Below, piece after piece: positions 24,963 to 40,000 of a stretch of 64,000 nucleotides of DNA; the first letter of the stretch is position 1, and the number at the start of each line of letters is the position of its first letter. The stretch spans positions 6,536,001-6,600,000 of the forward strand of contig CM067534.1 of assembly GCA_034509925.1 (NCBI GenBank). Direction: 5' to 3'. Origin of the DNA: Hirudinaria manillensis (Eukaryota; Annelida; Clitellata; Hirudinida; Hirudinidae). The translations under genes and the position numbers were made by a program. The notes beneath the pieces are model-generated. The model made no database searches, was not told the DNA's origin, and saw only the letters and a program-made list of their open reading frames with translations.

Positions 24963-26127
24963 GTTGAATGTAATAAATAGTTCTCTTGCTTGATTGCAAA
25001 TTCTCGAATGAAATTCTCAGTTCAGTCTTAGTTCCATATGGCAACAAAGATGAATGCAGAACTTGATTCTCAACACATTTATTTAAAATTGTTTCTTAAG
25101 TTTTTAAGCTGAACGTATTGGCGTTAGATTGTTATTATTTAATTTGTTATCCAATCAAGCTTTTCAGCACGATAAACAACTGAATGTGAGCGTTCACAGC
25201 TGTTGAAATGTATTTATTGCTGCGCACGATGCAGCGCTCCTTACGGATGCCCAGAAGGGTCATCCTTTGTACGCTAACAAGCATTCGGGTCACCTCTCCA
25301 ACAGCAATAAGTGTCTGCATAATTACAATATGATAACCGTCACTAATATCGTGTAGAAAAGAAAAAGTTCGGTTCATGTTTTCAAATGACATTTAAAGGC
25401 CTCCGTATATTGGAAATCAGCCCCAACAACCTGCTCTTATTGATCTCTATGCTCGTGACGTCCGTTCGATCAATTTTAACGTTTTCGTTCAAATAGAATT
25501 TTTCTTTTAGATCAACTTGGATGCATCGAAATTTTGCTAAAATTAAAAGATAGTTTCAGGAAGCGTTGAGCATCACAACTACGTGTAATGACTCTAATGA
25601 TGTTTACGCTCAATTAGATTGCACCACAAGATGATTACGGGGTTATGGTTTTTTTTATGACAGCTTCCAAGGTATATTCTACCTTCAGTGACTGATAATG
25701 TGAAAATGTCGCTTTTGGGTAATTCAAAACCATACCTAAAACCTTACTTGATAAAAGCGCGAATAAATACTCTGTCGTAAATATCAAAAATTAAAATCGA
25801 CTAACTACCTCACGGAGACAGGTAATCGAGCGCCGTGCTGAATAGCATTTTGAACTACTTGTCAGATCTACTGAACACGTCTCAATCGATTTCTGCATAT
25901 TTTCTAAATGACGGAATTGCTTAAAATACCATATATTGAAATAATCCATAATGCATAGCATACTTTCTAGACTTTTTGTGTTTCTAACCCAGTCAAATTT
26001 TCTGAATTCTCTAAAACTACATAACTCAGGAAAGTCTTCTCACTCGCTGATGAACTTACAAATTAGAGCACAGATTTTGAGACGATTTAATATCATAATA
26101 CCATAAAATAATTAACATTTTCCACAT
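24963..26127. other. CAT-A upstream region and POLR2M 3' side
   Basis: This is the upstream region of minus-strand CAT-A and the downstream region of POLR2M. Only unsupported short frames are seen (for example 25147-25392). Confidence 0.55.
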
Positions 26128-27348
26128 TCAATCACTATGATCATCATCATCATCATTAGCAGCAGCAGAAGATGATGGTGTATCACTATCAGAATGTCCG
26201 TAATCCTTTTCAACGCCATCATAATCATCATCATCGTCAGAGTCATTCTCTGCTTCCCTGTAACTGCAAATTTGAAACATTATCAAAATATAAATTATGT
26301 AACAAAACTCACAATTCTAAAAGCATAGATGAACATGGGGTTGATGGATACACTAATATTTGATTCAAAAATTTTTTAATTTGAGAATCAGGGTTTAAAA
26401 ATATATATAAAAAAAAAAACAACATAAGATAACATTATCCAAATTGAAAACATACTTGACAAGCTTGTGAGACCCACTGGCAACTTCCTCTTTGCTTGAT
26501 GAAGATTCTTGTTTGACAACTGGAGTTGAGAAGCCTTCCTACAAAGAAAATGTTTATTGGCTGTCAATTGTTGAATTCAAACATATCAGCAAAAAATATT
26601 GAAGTGAGGATAAGCAAATAAAAAAGTTCTAATCCTTTTAAACCAAAAAATCAATTTATAATAAAGCATGAAATATTAACAATCATTCAAATCATATTTT
26701 TGCTGCTGAGTTAGAAATTATGAATCAATACCCTTTCTTGGAAAACTTCCAAAGATTCTGTGCAAGTGAGATTTTTTATAAGTGGAACTGTATGTTTTCT
26801 AGAAAGTAAAAATTTACACACATTTGAATAAAACTGCAAGATTTCATTGTTAGTACATGACAAACTTGTTGGGCGATTTGTTTGTCGACAGTTTGTCAAG
26901 TATTTCTGCTCTTTTGAAGGCAAAATGCCTTTTTGATTCTGAACTCTGTCCAGATTTGTTTGACAAGAATAAATCCTTCATGTTCATAGTGGCTTGATCC
27001 ATGTCTTTTCGAAATTGCAGTTCGTTTAATAATTTCTGACGTGAATTTAAAAGTTTTTCTCCTTTATCTGGCAACTTTTGTACCATCACCTTACTTCACA
27101 AAAAGTTAATAAGTTATACAGAAATCAATTTGACAATCACAATTAACTACGTCATCAACAATAAAAACATTGGTTTCCAAAGCATCTTATTTAAATTATA
27201 TTTAGTACAACTGATTAATTCTCGTGAAAGTTAAATCTTTGAATAAATTTAAGACAATGTTTATAGCCGACTTGCTCAGCAGTTTTTCAGTATTTCGAAG
27301 CAGGTCCTCTATTTCTTTGCGTGACATTTTAGTAACAGAAGATTCCAT
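26128..27348 (-). CDS. POLR2M: POLR2M / GRINL1A (Gdown1)-like RNA polymerase II subunit
   Basis: Gdown1 associates with RNA polymerase II and makes it Mediator-dependent; it also stabilises paused polymerase. Minus-strand exons 27348-27272, 27093-26866, 26798-26732, 26538-26456 and 26263-26128 join in phase to about 196 residues. The first two exons give KEIEDLLRNTEKLL then KVMVQKLPDKGEKLLNS, matching the family's LLRNEKFICKLPDKGKKIF block. The end, NYREAENDSDDDDDYDG, matches the conserved YREV/DDDW acidic C-terminus. The middle is short compared with the vertebrate protein (about 370 residues), so this is a reduced form or a middle exon was missed. The third exon (67 nt) is the least certain. 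Confidence 0.75.
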
Positions 27349-28365
27349 GGTGACTCTTTCCATGCTCTTAATACACTAATTCCGAAAATAATTGTTTTGA
27401 GCGTAAAAGTAAACATTCAAAAGTTTGAAGCACAGCGAATGGACTTTATTAAAATTTATGGAATAACATTTTATGGAGTATTTTCCAATTTTTTTAAATA
27501 CTGAAGTTTTTCAAATCTAAAATAATTTCAACATTTTTATTTTTATTTTTCTGTTTATAAACTGAAAGGCCACCTGGACCACTAACACAAGTCTGTTCGA
27601 TGTGTACACAAAAAAAAACCAATTGAGAAGTTGATCTACAACGCTACCTCAGGTGTAAATTAAATAACGTACATACCCGACTATAAGTAGATCTCGAGCA
27701 CTTTAAAACTGGGATTTATTTATTCATTGAGTTATAAGTCGACCCCAGATTTTACCTATCAAATATTGAAAAAATCTCATTTTATTCTAGAATTCGTAAT
27801 GAAATTGCTTAAATCAAATTCGCGTCAGACGGTGCTTGAGTTTGTTAATTTCGAAAGTTAATGAGTTCCAAGGTTTCTAAGGTTAGGCAATTCTATTGAA
27901 AAATGAATATTTAGCAGTATCTGTGGTAAATTTGTTGCATCTGAGTGTAAAATTGCAGCCTCTTGTGTTTGAGTATTTCTGAAGTGTCAGGATTTTTCAG
28001 TCCACAGAAACATTTAGTAGTTTGAAGCAGATCGAACGTCAGCTAACTAAGTTTACAAAGCGCGTGAGGATAACGAAATGAAATTTATCGCAAATTAATT
28101 ATGTCAGATTTTATTTTTAATCGAAATTTATATTAAGAACGTATTTTGTTGAATTACTAGCAATCAAATGTCAACCGTTCGTACACATTTCGAGAAGCAT
28201 TCGGCGTGCGCCGGCTGCTTAAGGGGTCCTCATGCAGATGTGTTCGCAAGACCTCGTGTATCGTAGTGGACGAAACAACAAAACCAGGACTTAAATAGAA
28301 ATCGCATCGTTTAAGGCGTCCTACTTTAATTTAGAAGATAATTTAAACTCGTTTGCAACGTCAAA
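27349..28365. other. Divergent upstream region, POLR2M / CAT-B
   Basis: A 1.0-kb region between oppositely oriented start codons must hold the promoters of POLR2M and CAT-B. No specific motif or further gene was recognised. Confidence 0.6.
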
Positions 28366-30581
28366 ATGTCCGACATGCATGAAAGTTTTTTCAGAAAGAT
28401 AAGCCGTAAGAAGACTCTGGACAAAGACCTTATGGAAACCAAGTTGAAACGATGTCTTGGCCTCTTCGACCTGGTAATGATCGGAATCGGCAACATGATT
28501 GGAGCGGGTATCTTCGTCGTCACCGGTAATGTCACGAAAAACGTGGCTGGTCCGGGCGTCATAATCTCATTTGCATTGGCCGGTTTTGCTTCCTTTTTGT
28601 CAGCATTGTGTTATGCCGAGTTCGGAGCCAGAGTTCCAAAGGCAGGTTCGTCTTACACTTACACATACGTTTCTATTGGCGAACTGACAGCCTTCATAGT
28701 CGGTTGGAACGTCTTATTGGAAAGTCTGATAGGGGCCTCTTCCGTGGCCAAAGCCTGGAGTGGATCTCTGGACGTCCTCGTGAATGGTTCCATAAGCGAC
28801 TTCACCTTGACCCACATCGGCAGCCTCGACGTTCCCCTTATATCGCCTTATTTAGACCTCGTTGCATTCGCAAGCATCATGTTTTGGGTGATTTTCGTGG
28901 CAGTTGGAGTCAAGTGCTCGTCAGGATTGATTAGCTTTTTCACCTTTATAAACATTGCTGTGCTCATCTTGATCATCTCCTTGGGTTTTTATTTTGCAGA
29001 CTTTTCCTACTGGAAAAAAGATTTTCTACCGTATGGCTTTTCCGGGTCGGTTGCCGGATCGGCATCGTGTTTTTATGCTTATGCCGGCTTCGAAGCTATC
29101 GCAGTAGCTGGCGAGGAGACCAAAAATCCGTCGAGGAACATTCCATTGGCACTAGGCCTATCTGTCTTCGTGGTCACAACGCTATACCTCTTGAGTGCCT
29201 CTGCTCTGACGTTACTGGTTCCATATAAGACGGTCGATATCGTGGCACCTTTTCCGACAGCTATCCAGGCTCACAATGTAAACTGGGCCACCGACATTAT
29301 CGCTATAGGATCGCTCATTGGTTTATCGGCTTGTCTCATCGGTAGCCTCTTCGGGATGCCAAGAGCAGTTTATTCGATGGCTTCTGACGGCTTGCTCTTC
29401 AATTTCTTGGGCTACGTTCATCCCAAAACTCAGACCCCTCTGACCGCCATCATAATATGCAGCATCATTTCCTCTTTCATGGCCCTTCTCATAGACTTGG
29501 AATTTCTGGTAGAACTTTTGTCAATTGGCACGCTACTGTGCTTCATCATCGTATCCGTCAGCGTGGTCATCCTACGATACCAACCGGCCGCAGCGTGTCA
29601 ATTCGAACTGAAAGGCATCGGACAGGTCAAGAACTCCAGCAACCAGGATTTGGAAAACGTCGGAAGAATCAGACGAAAGTATCATCGGTTTCACTTTCTC
29701 GACTCGATACCTCACGGCTATTCGGGACCTGTGGGAATCCTTCTGGTAATGGTTTTCTCCTCTGCGGCCTGGTCTGTAATTCTGTACGGCATGGACCTTT
29801 TGCTACTGAAATCGTGGTGGGCGATCTTATTGCTGGCGATGTCCTGCTTAGGATTCCTGGCATCGTATCTCTTTCTCTATCTGCACGAGGAGAATAGGAG
29901 CTTCACCACATTCCAGGTAAATTCCAGTATTTTCCATAAATATTTCATAATTTGCATTTTAATCGAGACTAAAACTCTTTTAAAATACTAGTACCAAAAC
30001 TATCAATAACTACTATTACTATTACTGTTATTACTAAAAACCCTACAGAATGTTAGTAACAAGACAAAAATTAATCGCATTAGATCCATCATAAGGAACA
30101 TGCTAAAGTGTTAGTAATATAATGTAATCCAATATAATGTAATCGATGTAACTTCCAAGACTCCATTCGTGCCTCTGGTGCCCGTGTGTAGCATCACCGT
30201 GAACATCGGCCTCATGATGAACCTCAAGGGTTGGACGTGGCTCAGACTGGCCATTTGTATCCTCATGGGTGAGATTATATATATATATATCCCTATACCT
30301 CTTGCATTGTATACATTGTGTATATATTTTTGTAACCAACAGGACTTTTCATTTACATCGGTTACGGAATAAAACACAGCAAAGAAAGCGAAACCTTCGA
30401 ATTCTATCATCGGATGGTCACAGATTCTGACGAAGAACGTGACTTCATGACGAAGGAAACGACTGATGATGATGATGATGATGATCGTGGTTGTGGTGCT
30501 GATAATGATAGTGATGGTGGTGGTGGTGGTGATGGCGGCGGTGATGATGGTGATACGAAAGAAAATGAAAATCCAAGTTGA
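28366..30581 (+). CDS. SLC7A: Cationic amino acid transporter paralogue B (CAT/SLC7A1-4 type)
   Basis: Three exons, 28366-29916, 30160-30268 and 30343-30581, encode 632 residues. The first exon holds the N-terminus (KKTLDKDLMETKLKRCLGL), the signature GIGNMIGAGIFVVTG, SSVAKAWSGSLDVL, PYGFSGSVAGSASCFYAYAG and VHPKTQTP. Exons 2 and 3 carry the last TM pair (TPFVPLVPVCSITVNIGL, GLFIYIGYGIKHSKES). The intron positions and the 109-nt middle exon match paralogue A, so the two are duplicates that now lie about 3.4 kb apart in opposite directions. The tail is odd: seven Asp codons (GAT)7 followed by Gly/Asp runs, apparently grown from a microsatellite. The stop is followed five bases later by a long TAA repeat. 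Confidence 0.94.
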
Positions 30582-32290
<1,709 letters not shown>

Positions 32291-35200
32291 ATGGATTCGA
32301 CTGTGAACAGTGATTTCTTACTTCTCAGAGAAACAACATTGAATCCTTACGACAATACGACACCGGTGTTTGGAAGTGCTTATCAGGAGCCGATGCTGAG
32401 CCTCGTGGACATCCTCAACATCTACCTCATTCCTGTCATCATTCTCGTCGGAGTGGCAGGGAATTCGTCCGCCTTTGTCGTGCTTATGGTGACTCCGAGA
32501 TTGTTCTGCCAGAGTTCAAACATGTACCTGGCATTCCTCGCCATGGTGGACAACTTGTCTCTCGTTTTCGTGATGACCGTTTGGCTCGGTTGGGTAGGCA
32601 TCAATTTTTTCCATAAGAACGGGTGGTGTCAGGTCATCAATTACTTTGCCTCAGTCTGTAGTTTTCTCAGCGCTTGGACTGTAATCGGTGGGTTGTTTCT
32701 GACGTGAAATGCTTAAGAGAAAATAAATTGAGATGAAATGAATAGAGGAAATGAATGTATTTATTTCTCAAAGGACGTGATGAATTTCGAATGAATTATT
32801 CCTCCCGTATTATAAATATAGATATAAATTGTCAGTTTAATTTTAAAACGTTGACATTTACATTAAAAACATTGCAACATTCTTTTGGTTTCTAAAAAAA
32901 ACAAATAATAATAATAATATCACGTTTAAAAAATGTATATATATTCAATTTTAAGGTTTCACTTGCGAAAGATGGGTCACCATATTCCATCCCTTGAAGC
33001 GCCACATAATTTGCACGAAAAGGAAAGCATTGATTATCATGACCTGTCTGACCCTAGGCTCGATGACCTTTTACTCTTTTACCCTTTTCATTTACAAGGT
33101 CAAGACTTTTCCTAACGGACGGGAGGTCTGTCTGATGGTCTACAAGTTTTTAATCCTTTCAAAGGTAAGGAATGCCAATTTGTTTTTGCTTTTGTTCTAT
33201 ATTTCAGTGGGTTAGGGTTAGGGTTAGGGTTAAGGATTAGGGGTTATGGTTAGGGGTCAGGGTTAGGGGGTTAATCCAGAGAACTTCTGAAATTTTTAAG
33301 ATTAAAGAAAATGATTTTTAATTCGAGATTTTGTTTGAACGTGGTTTAAACTCAAAAAGCTGAAGAATCAAATTGAAGGCAAATTGCCTGTCATTTTACA
33401 AAAGATGAAGAAAACTTAGAGTTGATTGACGCGATCATCATCAACTGAATCCGTTCCACGGAAGTGAAATGACTACGATGATTACATCACGATGACATCA
33501 TTGCAATCGTGAAAATGAAACTTAGACTTTTTGAGATCTCTAAATAATTCACAGGTGAAAAATCAGCAAATTCCCAACAAAAAAAATAAGGCTGTTGCAA
33601 TTGGATGGAGTAGAGTGATTGTTTATTTAAGCTAATTCATATTTAATACAATTTAGCATTTTAAGCCTGTTTTGATTTTATGAGACCGATTTGATCCAAT
33701 TAAAACATTGGCGAAGATTAAATTAAACATTCTGCCTCTTTTATAATTTATGACCAGAGAACCCTAACACTAAACCTAACCCTAACCCTAACCATAACCC
33801 AAACACTAAACGTAACCCTAACCCTAACCCTAAACCTAACATAACCCTAAGTTATAAGTTAGTTATAAAGCTGTTACTACAAATCCATGGCTTTGAGATG
33901 ATTAATATTAACATTCATTTATCAAAAACGTCGCAATTTTTGCAATTGAATTCATAAAAAAAAAGAAAAACACGTCTCTTTCGAAAGGAATTGTGCACCA
34001 AAACTCAGAAGATTTTTATACGAATTTTTTGTTTAAACAAATTTATCTCAGAATAAATTGAGTTTCTTACTGTAAAGGATAAAACTTGTTGAGATCCGTG
34101 AGCAAAGAATCCACAAAACAGAAAAAACATTTGCGTGTGAAGGACATCTAACTTCACAAAATGAAAGGTGAATAAATTATGAATTAAAAATTAATAAAAG
34201 CTATTTTTCGAAAGCTTAAGAACATCTTCAATGACAAGATTTTAAAATCCCCTAAAAAATCTCTTCCAACAAAAAGAAACCTCGACTTGAAAATTATGAA
34301 TCTGTTGTTTGAAGTCTAAAGATAGGACCACAATTAATGTGTTCTTTCAATAAAATACTTGGAGAAGGATTGAAACGATTTTTCAAAAATCTAAAAATAG
34401 TCGTACGACCGCGTCCACTCGGCATGTAATCCGCAGGAGAGATGGGGATTAATAACTGATTAGGAAATAATTTTAGAACTATACATTAAAAGTTAATTAT
34501 ATGACAATTTAAATATTAATTAAGATCATTATTGTCAAATATTATTATTAATATTAATTATTATTTGAATTTATAAACAAATATTACCACAGAGTAATGT
34601 TATATTTTAACATTGCATTTTAATCCTTATTATTTAAGATAATAATCACTTCACGAGGGTGTCTTCTTACGATATTCTTATTTATTTATTTTTTTGTTAC
34701 ATGGAAAACTCGCCGAAAGTGTAATCAGAATATAATTTAGGGATTTCCATTTCAGATCGCTTTCTCTTTCGATACGTTACTCAACGTCGTCATGCCTCTC
34801 GTCATCATCATCACCATGAATTTCGGAATGGCTTTGAAAATCTGGCTGTACACGAGAAGGAACAGCAAGATCCAATGTATCCTGAGGTCTCAGACGAGTT
34901 TGGCCAAAAGCAAGGAATCGCCCGGCAAAGGCTTGGCTGGAAAATCAGGCGATTCGAACGCGATGAGGGACGGACTCTCTGAATGCGACCACCTGGAATG
35001 TCTCGCACGTGGTCGTGCTTCGATGAAATGCCACTTTCATCGTCGTCTGAACTCAAAGACCTCAAATGTTCAGAGGTGCCCCAAACGTTCAGTGACGAGA
35101 AAAGGTTACTCCCTCGGAAAGGGCAGCCATTTTCAGAGCCAATCAAAGGTGATCACCGCAGACGAGCGAAGATTAAATGCAGTTAAAAATTCTTCGTTAA

Positions 35201-36386
35201 ATTAATTTTATTACCATCGTCATCATAACCATCACTATCATCATCACTACATTGTTAGTATTATTATATCACTATTGTTATTATTGTTATTATTATTATT
35301 ATTATTATTATTTATATAATGTTTATAACCTTAATATATGTTAAATTAAATTAATATCAATAAATTAATATTAACAAGCTTAATAAATTAAGTTAAATTA
35401 AATGTTATAACATTAATAAATAAATAAATAAATAAAAAGTTCCTATAATTTGCACTTTTCGAGAAAACATCGCTTGGAATTAAGTGAAGTAACTTCTCTT
35501 GAAACTTAAAACTTAAGACATGCGTTGACCACTTTTGACGTTTCTAAGCTTCCAAACTCTTTTCGTAATTTTTAGATGTCGCAACGCAATTTATAAGATA
35601 AAATAATGAATTTAATATTTTCCAAACATATTTCTTAAAATATAATTTAAAGAAAAGTCATGTTTTTCATTCGTTTCAAGCAGAAATATGATGGCTGTCG
35701 ATCGGCGAGAAGTGAAAACTGCAAGCCATTCCACGTTGGATATCAAACGTGGTCCTTGGACAGGATGTACGTGAATAACCTTCGCAGTAATCACATAAGA
35801 ACCTCCTCTCCGGCAGAATCAGTCGCAAAGGGAGAGTTCAGTCAGAACGGCCGCCAGACCCAACCCCCGAAATTGATTTCATCTCGACTTGCCTCCGACA
35901 ATTCCTTCAACGTTGGCAACCAAAATTCACAACAGAATCAGGGTTGTCGCGGCGAGAATGCCACGTCTTGGAAGGTCTTGACAAAGAAGCACCACACGCA
36001 GGCGAGCCCCCGTCACAATTTAACCGTCATAGTTTGTTTTCGAATGAATGTCTTAATGTTCTTCCACTACTCAGGTGAGGATCACGAGGACGCTGCTGAG
36101 CATTTCCACCTTCTTTATACTCTTCAACCTCCCAAGCTACGTCTTTCGCATCTACTCTTTCTTCGATTCGGCCAAGAAGCACCAGAACGTCACCTCTCTG
36201 ATCGTTCAATTCCTTCACTTCAGTAACTTCTCCTCCCGCTTTTTCCTCTACAGTGCGTGCTCGAGAAATTTCAGGTACGCCATAAACCGTTTCGTCTGCC
36301 AGAGAAACGAGCGTCACAAAAACGAACGCAGGGCTCGTAGGACCGTTCGGAGGGTACAAGTCGAATCTAACGTTAACTCGCACTGA
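32291..36386 (+). CDS. Class A (rhodopsin-like) GPCR, neuropeptide-receptor type
   Basis: Five exons, 32291-32687, 32956-33164, 34756-35148, 35684-36031 and 36075-36386, join in phase to about 552 residues. An N-glycosylatable N-terminus is followed by TM1 (IILVGVAGNSSAFVVLM with the conserved GN), TM2 with the conserved Asp (LAFLAMVDNLSL), and the TM3 cysteine in GWCQVINYF. The DRY position reads ERW, then VTIFHPLKRH. TM5 has MPLVIIITMNFGMALKIW. The third cytoplasmic loop is very long (over 200 residues, basic). TM6 is ISTFFILFNLPSYVFRIY. TM7 lacks NPxxY and reads NFSSRFFLYSACSRNFR. The layout resembles invertebrate FMRFamide-like or orphan peptide receptors; no ligand can be assigned. Exon 4 lies wholly in the loop and is the least certain. 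Confidence 0.82.
33209..33274 (+). repeat. Interstitial telomere-like tract, TTAGGG strand
   Basis: Several TTAGGG units, some perfect and some degenerate, lie in GPCR intron 2. Together with the opposite-strand tract at 33761-33850 they form an inverted pair about 490 bases apart. Confidence 0.88.
33761..33850 (-). repeat. Interstitial telomere-like tract, CCCTAA strand
   Basis: Degenerate CCCTAA repeats of about 90 bases lie in the same intron as the TTAGGG tract at 33209-33274, in opposite orientation. Confidence 0.88.
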
Positions 36387-37026
36387 TCGTTCAGTTTATA
36401 AATATAAGGCAATCGATGGCCGTGTTTGAACAATCGCGACGAGGTGCGTCGTATAAAAAAATGTTCCGGAGAACGAAGATATCATGCAAGTTTCACGCGC
36501 TAGCACAAAACATGCTCGCTAACAAGATCCAATTAAAAACGTCTCTCATTAATGTAAAGCCATTTCAAACCAATTCAAAGTAAAAAAATATTACAGATTC
36601 GAGCATTTCATTATATAAAAAAAAAAGAATATGACCATAATTCACAAAATTAGCACTAAAGAGAAATAATTCACGATAAGTTGAGAACAACTTCGACGTG
36701 AATATTATCTTCGAGGAGCACATTTTGGTGACCAACGAGTCATGGAAGGAAAAGAACGGAATGCCGGAGAATTCGTGCCGAGTCGGAGAGGATAACATTG
36801 GAATGTTCTCTCGACAACAAACAAAATTCCCAATGAACGATTACAATAGTAAACTCAGGAAAGTGATTAATGCAGAATTTAAAAAAAAAAAGAATAAAAA
36901 ATTAACTTTTAACCAAAAATACAATTCAATTAAAACAATCATAAATGTATAAGTTAAACCTAAGAACTCTGTTATTCAAAAACTCATTGGAACACTGGGA
37001 TTGTATCCTGGACGAGTTGTACGGTT
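36387..37026. other. Convergent intergenic region, GPCR / ADAP
   Basis: The 3' ends of both genes fall here. The 84-codon frame at 36698-36952 ends in a poly-Lys tract and has no family support. Confidence 0.55.
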
Positions 37027-40000
37027 CTAACTCAGGAATAAACTTGAAATCCTTTTGTTGATTCCCTTCGCCCTCCTCTTGGCAATTTCCTCTGAAGGAG
37101 AACAAAGTATGTTGTTGTTTCAGAAGCAGATTTAACTTTGACATAATTTGAGCATAATTTAAGCATTTATAGACTGTACTGCAAGATAAGATACTCTTAG
37201 CTTAGCAGAATAACCTTAGATGATGTCTTGTATCGGAAGGAGTCCAAAAGAAAAGGTTAGGGTTAGCATTAATTAAAGTGAGTGGTGCAAATAGCAACAA
37301 CAAGATAAAACTAAATATACAACTAAAATACACAATAATAGATAATAAGAATAGAAATAAAGTAATAACAATAACAATGATGATGACATTAATAATAATA
37401 ATAATAATAATAACAACGTAACAATGCCAAAAGGACTGACTTTGTTCAAAAGGATGGAGCGGAGTGCTGATGATGGAGCCGATGCTCTCCATCCATTCCT
37501 CCCTCTCCTGCTCTGTTTCAGCCATGAAGGTGTACACCCTGCCGGGCGTGCCCAGCAGGAATATCGGACCCATGGTCTCGGGGTATTCAAAATTATCCGG
37601 GATCTTGATCCAGTACAAGCCCGACTCAAAAGAACCTATGACCAACTCACCCCTCGGAAATGGATCCTGATTTAAAAAAAAAACAGAGGAGAGTTTCATT
37701 TGACTCGATCTAGAGATGAGTTTTCATCGTTTCTGATCGAGACGGCCAACATAAAACGCATAATTAACACGTAAATAATTAACTCTTGATGTCAATCAAT
37801 AATTGTATTAATGAAAGTAAACAAACCAAAGAATCCAGAGAGTAGACCATCTTCCTGTTGAAGAGGGTGACCCACCTGTTGTAGAACCTGTCCGTCTTCT
37901 CAGGACCGCACTTTTTCAGCCATCCCTCCTTCACTATCCTTGGCCACAGCCTTTTGCACAACTGAAGAAAAGGATTTCCAAGTCAAACCTTTTTTGAAGT
38001 CACTTCACATTATAATAATGTTGTAATAATAATATTATAATAATAACATTATAATAATAACAATATAATAATAACAACATTAATAGTACAATAAATTTTA
38101 TGTGGCCCCCCCTATTCAGTGATAGCATAAAAATAATATTTTATTCGACAATATATATCTAACCTCTTCAATAGGAGTGCAGGGAAAGGCTATCTGAAGC
38201 CACTGAAGTTTGGCAGCATAGATGGCTGTGTACCAGCTGATGAGTTCCTAGGAAGAAAATGTGATGTGAGAAGATGGAGAGTTCAATTCCCACTAAGGGC
38301 AACATATTCAAAGGATTTCATTTGTATGGTTGCCAAATATCAACATCCTTTATATAATTAAAAGATTAAGAACAGTGCAGTTATGATGGTTATGAAACAC
38401 TATTGGTCCAACAGTGACGCAAGATCTTTATTGATTGGCATATCGAGAGAATGTATCGAGTGGAATGGCAATTGGTTGCCTACAGAAATGATGGCCCATA
38501 GAAAGAATCATAAACTCAGAGATGAATTCTTGAATTCATTGATCAGTTGAATTACGTAATTAACAAATTATTAAATAAATAATTATTTTAATTATATTAA
38601 ATAAATAATTAAATAAGTAATTATTGAATAAATTAGTAATTAACTCATAATATTTAAATTGAAAAATAGCTTCATAGAAAATAATATTTGAAACTTCTCT
38701 GTCAAATAACCTCGGACGTTTCTGCATAAACAAAAAGGGAGCGAGTAAGTCCTTTGTCTTCAAATATCATCTGCAATATCACAGATGTTCCCAAATTCGA
38801 CAAAATCACAATTTAAACTTTAAAAATTACGCCTAAAATGTCATTTATAAACAATGATAACCTAAAATGTCCTAACAACAAACTCCAATATTGGATCCAA
38901 CACCAGGTCACAGGAGTTAATACTAAATTATCAAATTATGACAGACAATTAAGACCTTGAACAGTTAATTGAGTTCAATTTAATCAGTTAAATTCCCAAA
39001 CATGATCGTTTAAACAAACTTTATAATTCAGCAATCAAAGGAGTAATTATAATAAACAAAATTAATTTCATTAAAAACCATTCTAAAAGGTGACGGACCT
39101 GCATTCCGTTGGGATTTCCAACCTTCTCTGGCACTACAAAAGCATCGATGGTGTCAAGATTCAGTACAGCTTTGGGTGGAATGTTGTGCTTGAAAAGAAT
39201 AAACAGAAAAATTGGGCTCCAAACAAATTTAAATGGAGAAATCAAATGCTATTATTCTTTCAATTGCTGCAATAGTTCTGTAATAACTTTCTGAAGTAAA
39301 CAGGTTAAAAACATATGGGAACAACGGACATCACACACAACGTCACAACACAGCATCCATCTAATGTCCTCAGGTGAAAAATATCCTGAGGCTAGTGACA
39401 CTGGAACAATAGCAAACGCATCGCCTCTTCTGTTAATTAAATATATAATAAGATCTTAATTAGGAATATTAAGGGAAAATTTTTACAAAACTTCAATGGA
39501 ATGTCTGCAAGGCATTCTGTATTGTTAAAAATCACACCAAGATTTTAAGTACAGTATACATTTAAGCATGTCAATGACTTTAGTCTGATTGATCAATGAC
39601 CCACTAAATCATATTTTTACATGTTATTTGCAAATTAAATTAACAAATGATAGAATCATCATCATCATCATCTGAAAGGAATAACCAATAAATTGATCAG
39701 CCAATCAACAATTTTTGTATTAATAATAATTCCACTACTTAGACATAAGTCTTGAATGACAAGCAGCTAAAGCTAGTAGAAAAACAAATGATAATCATGC
39801 AGTCAGTACTCACTCCATCTCTGACAAAGTACTTGAGAGTTTTGGTCTGCTTGCAGAGTACAAACCTCCTCAGTTTAAATTGCTTGTTGTCCTTGCCCCT
39901 TTTCCAGAGGATCCCCTCCTTGGTCTTTTCCAAATACGAGGGATAAGGCATGCCTTCTGTAAACTCTCTCCTCTCATATTTAGCTTTTATCCATTCTCCC

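Noticed and set aside
37255-37266. Two TTAGGG-like units near the ADAP 3' end
   Set aside because: Too short to distinguish from chance, unlike the tracts at 33209 and 33761.
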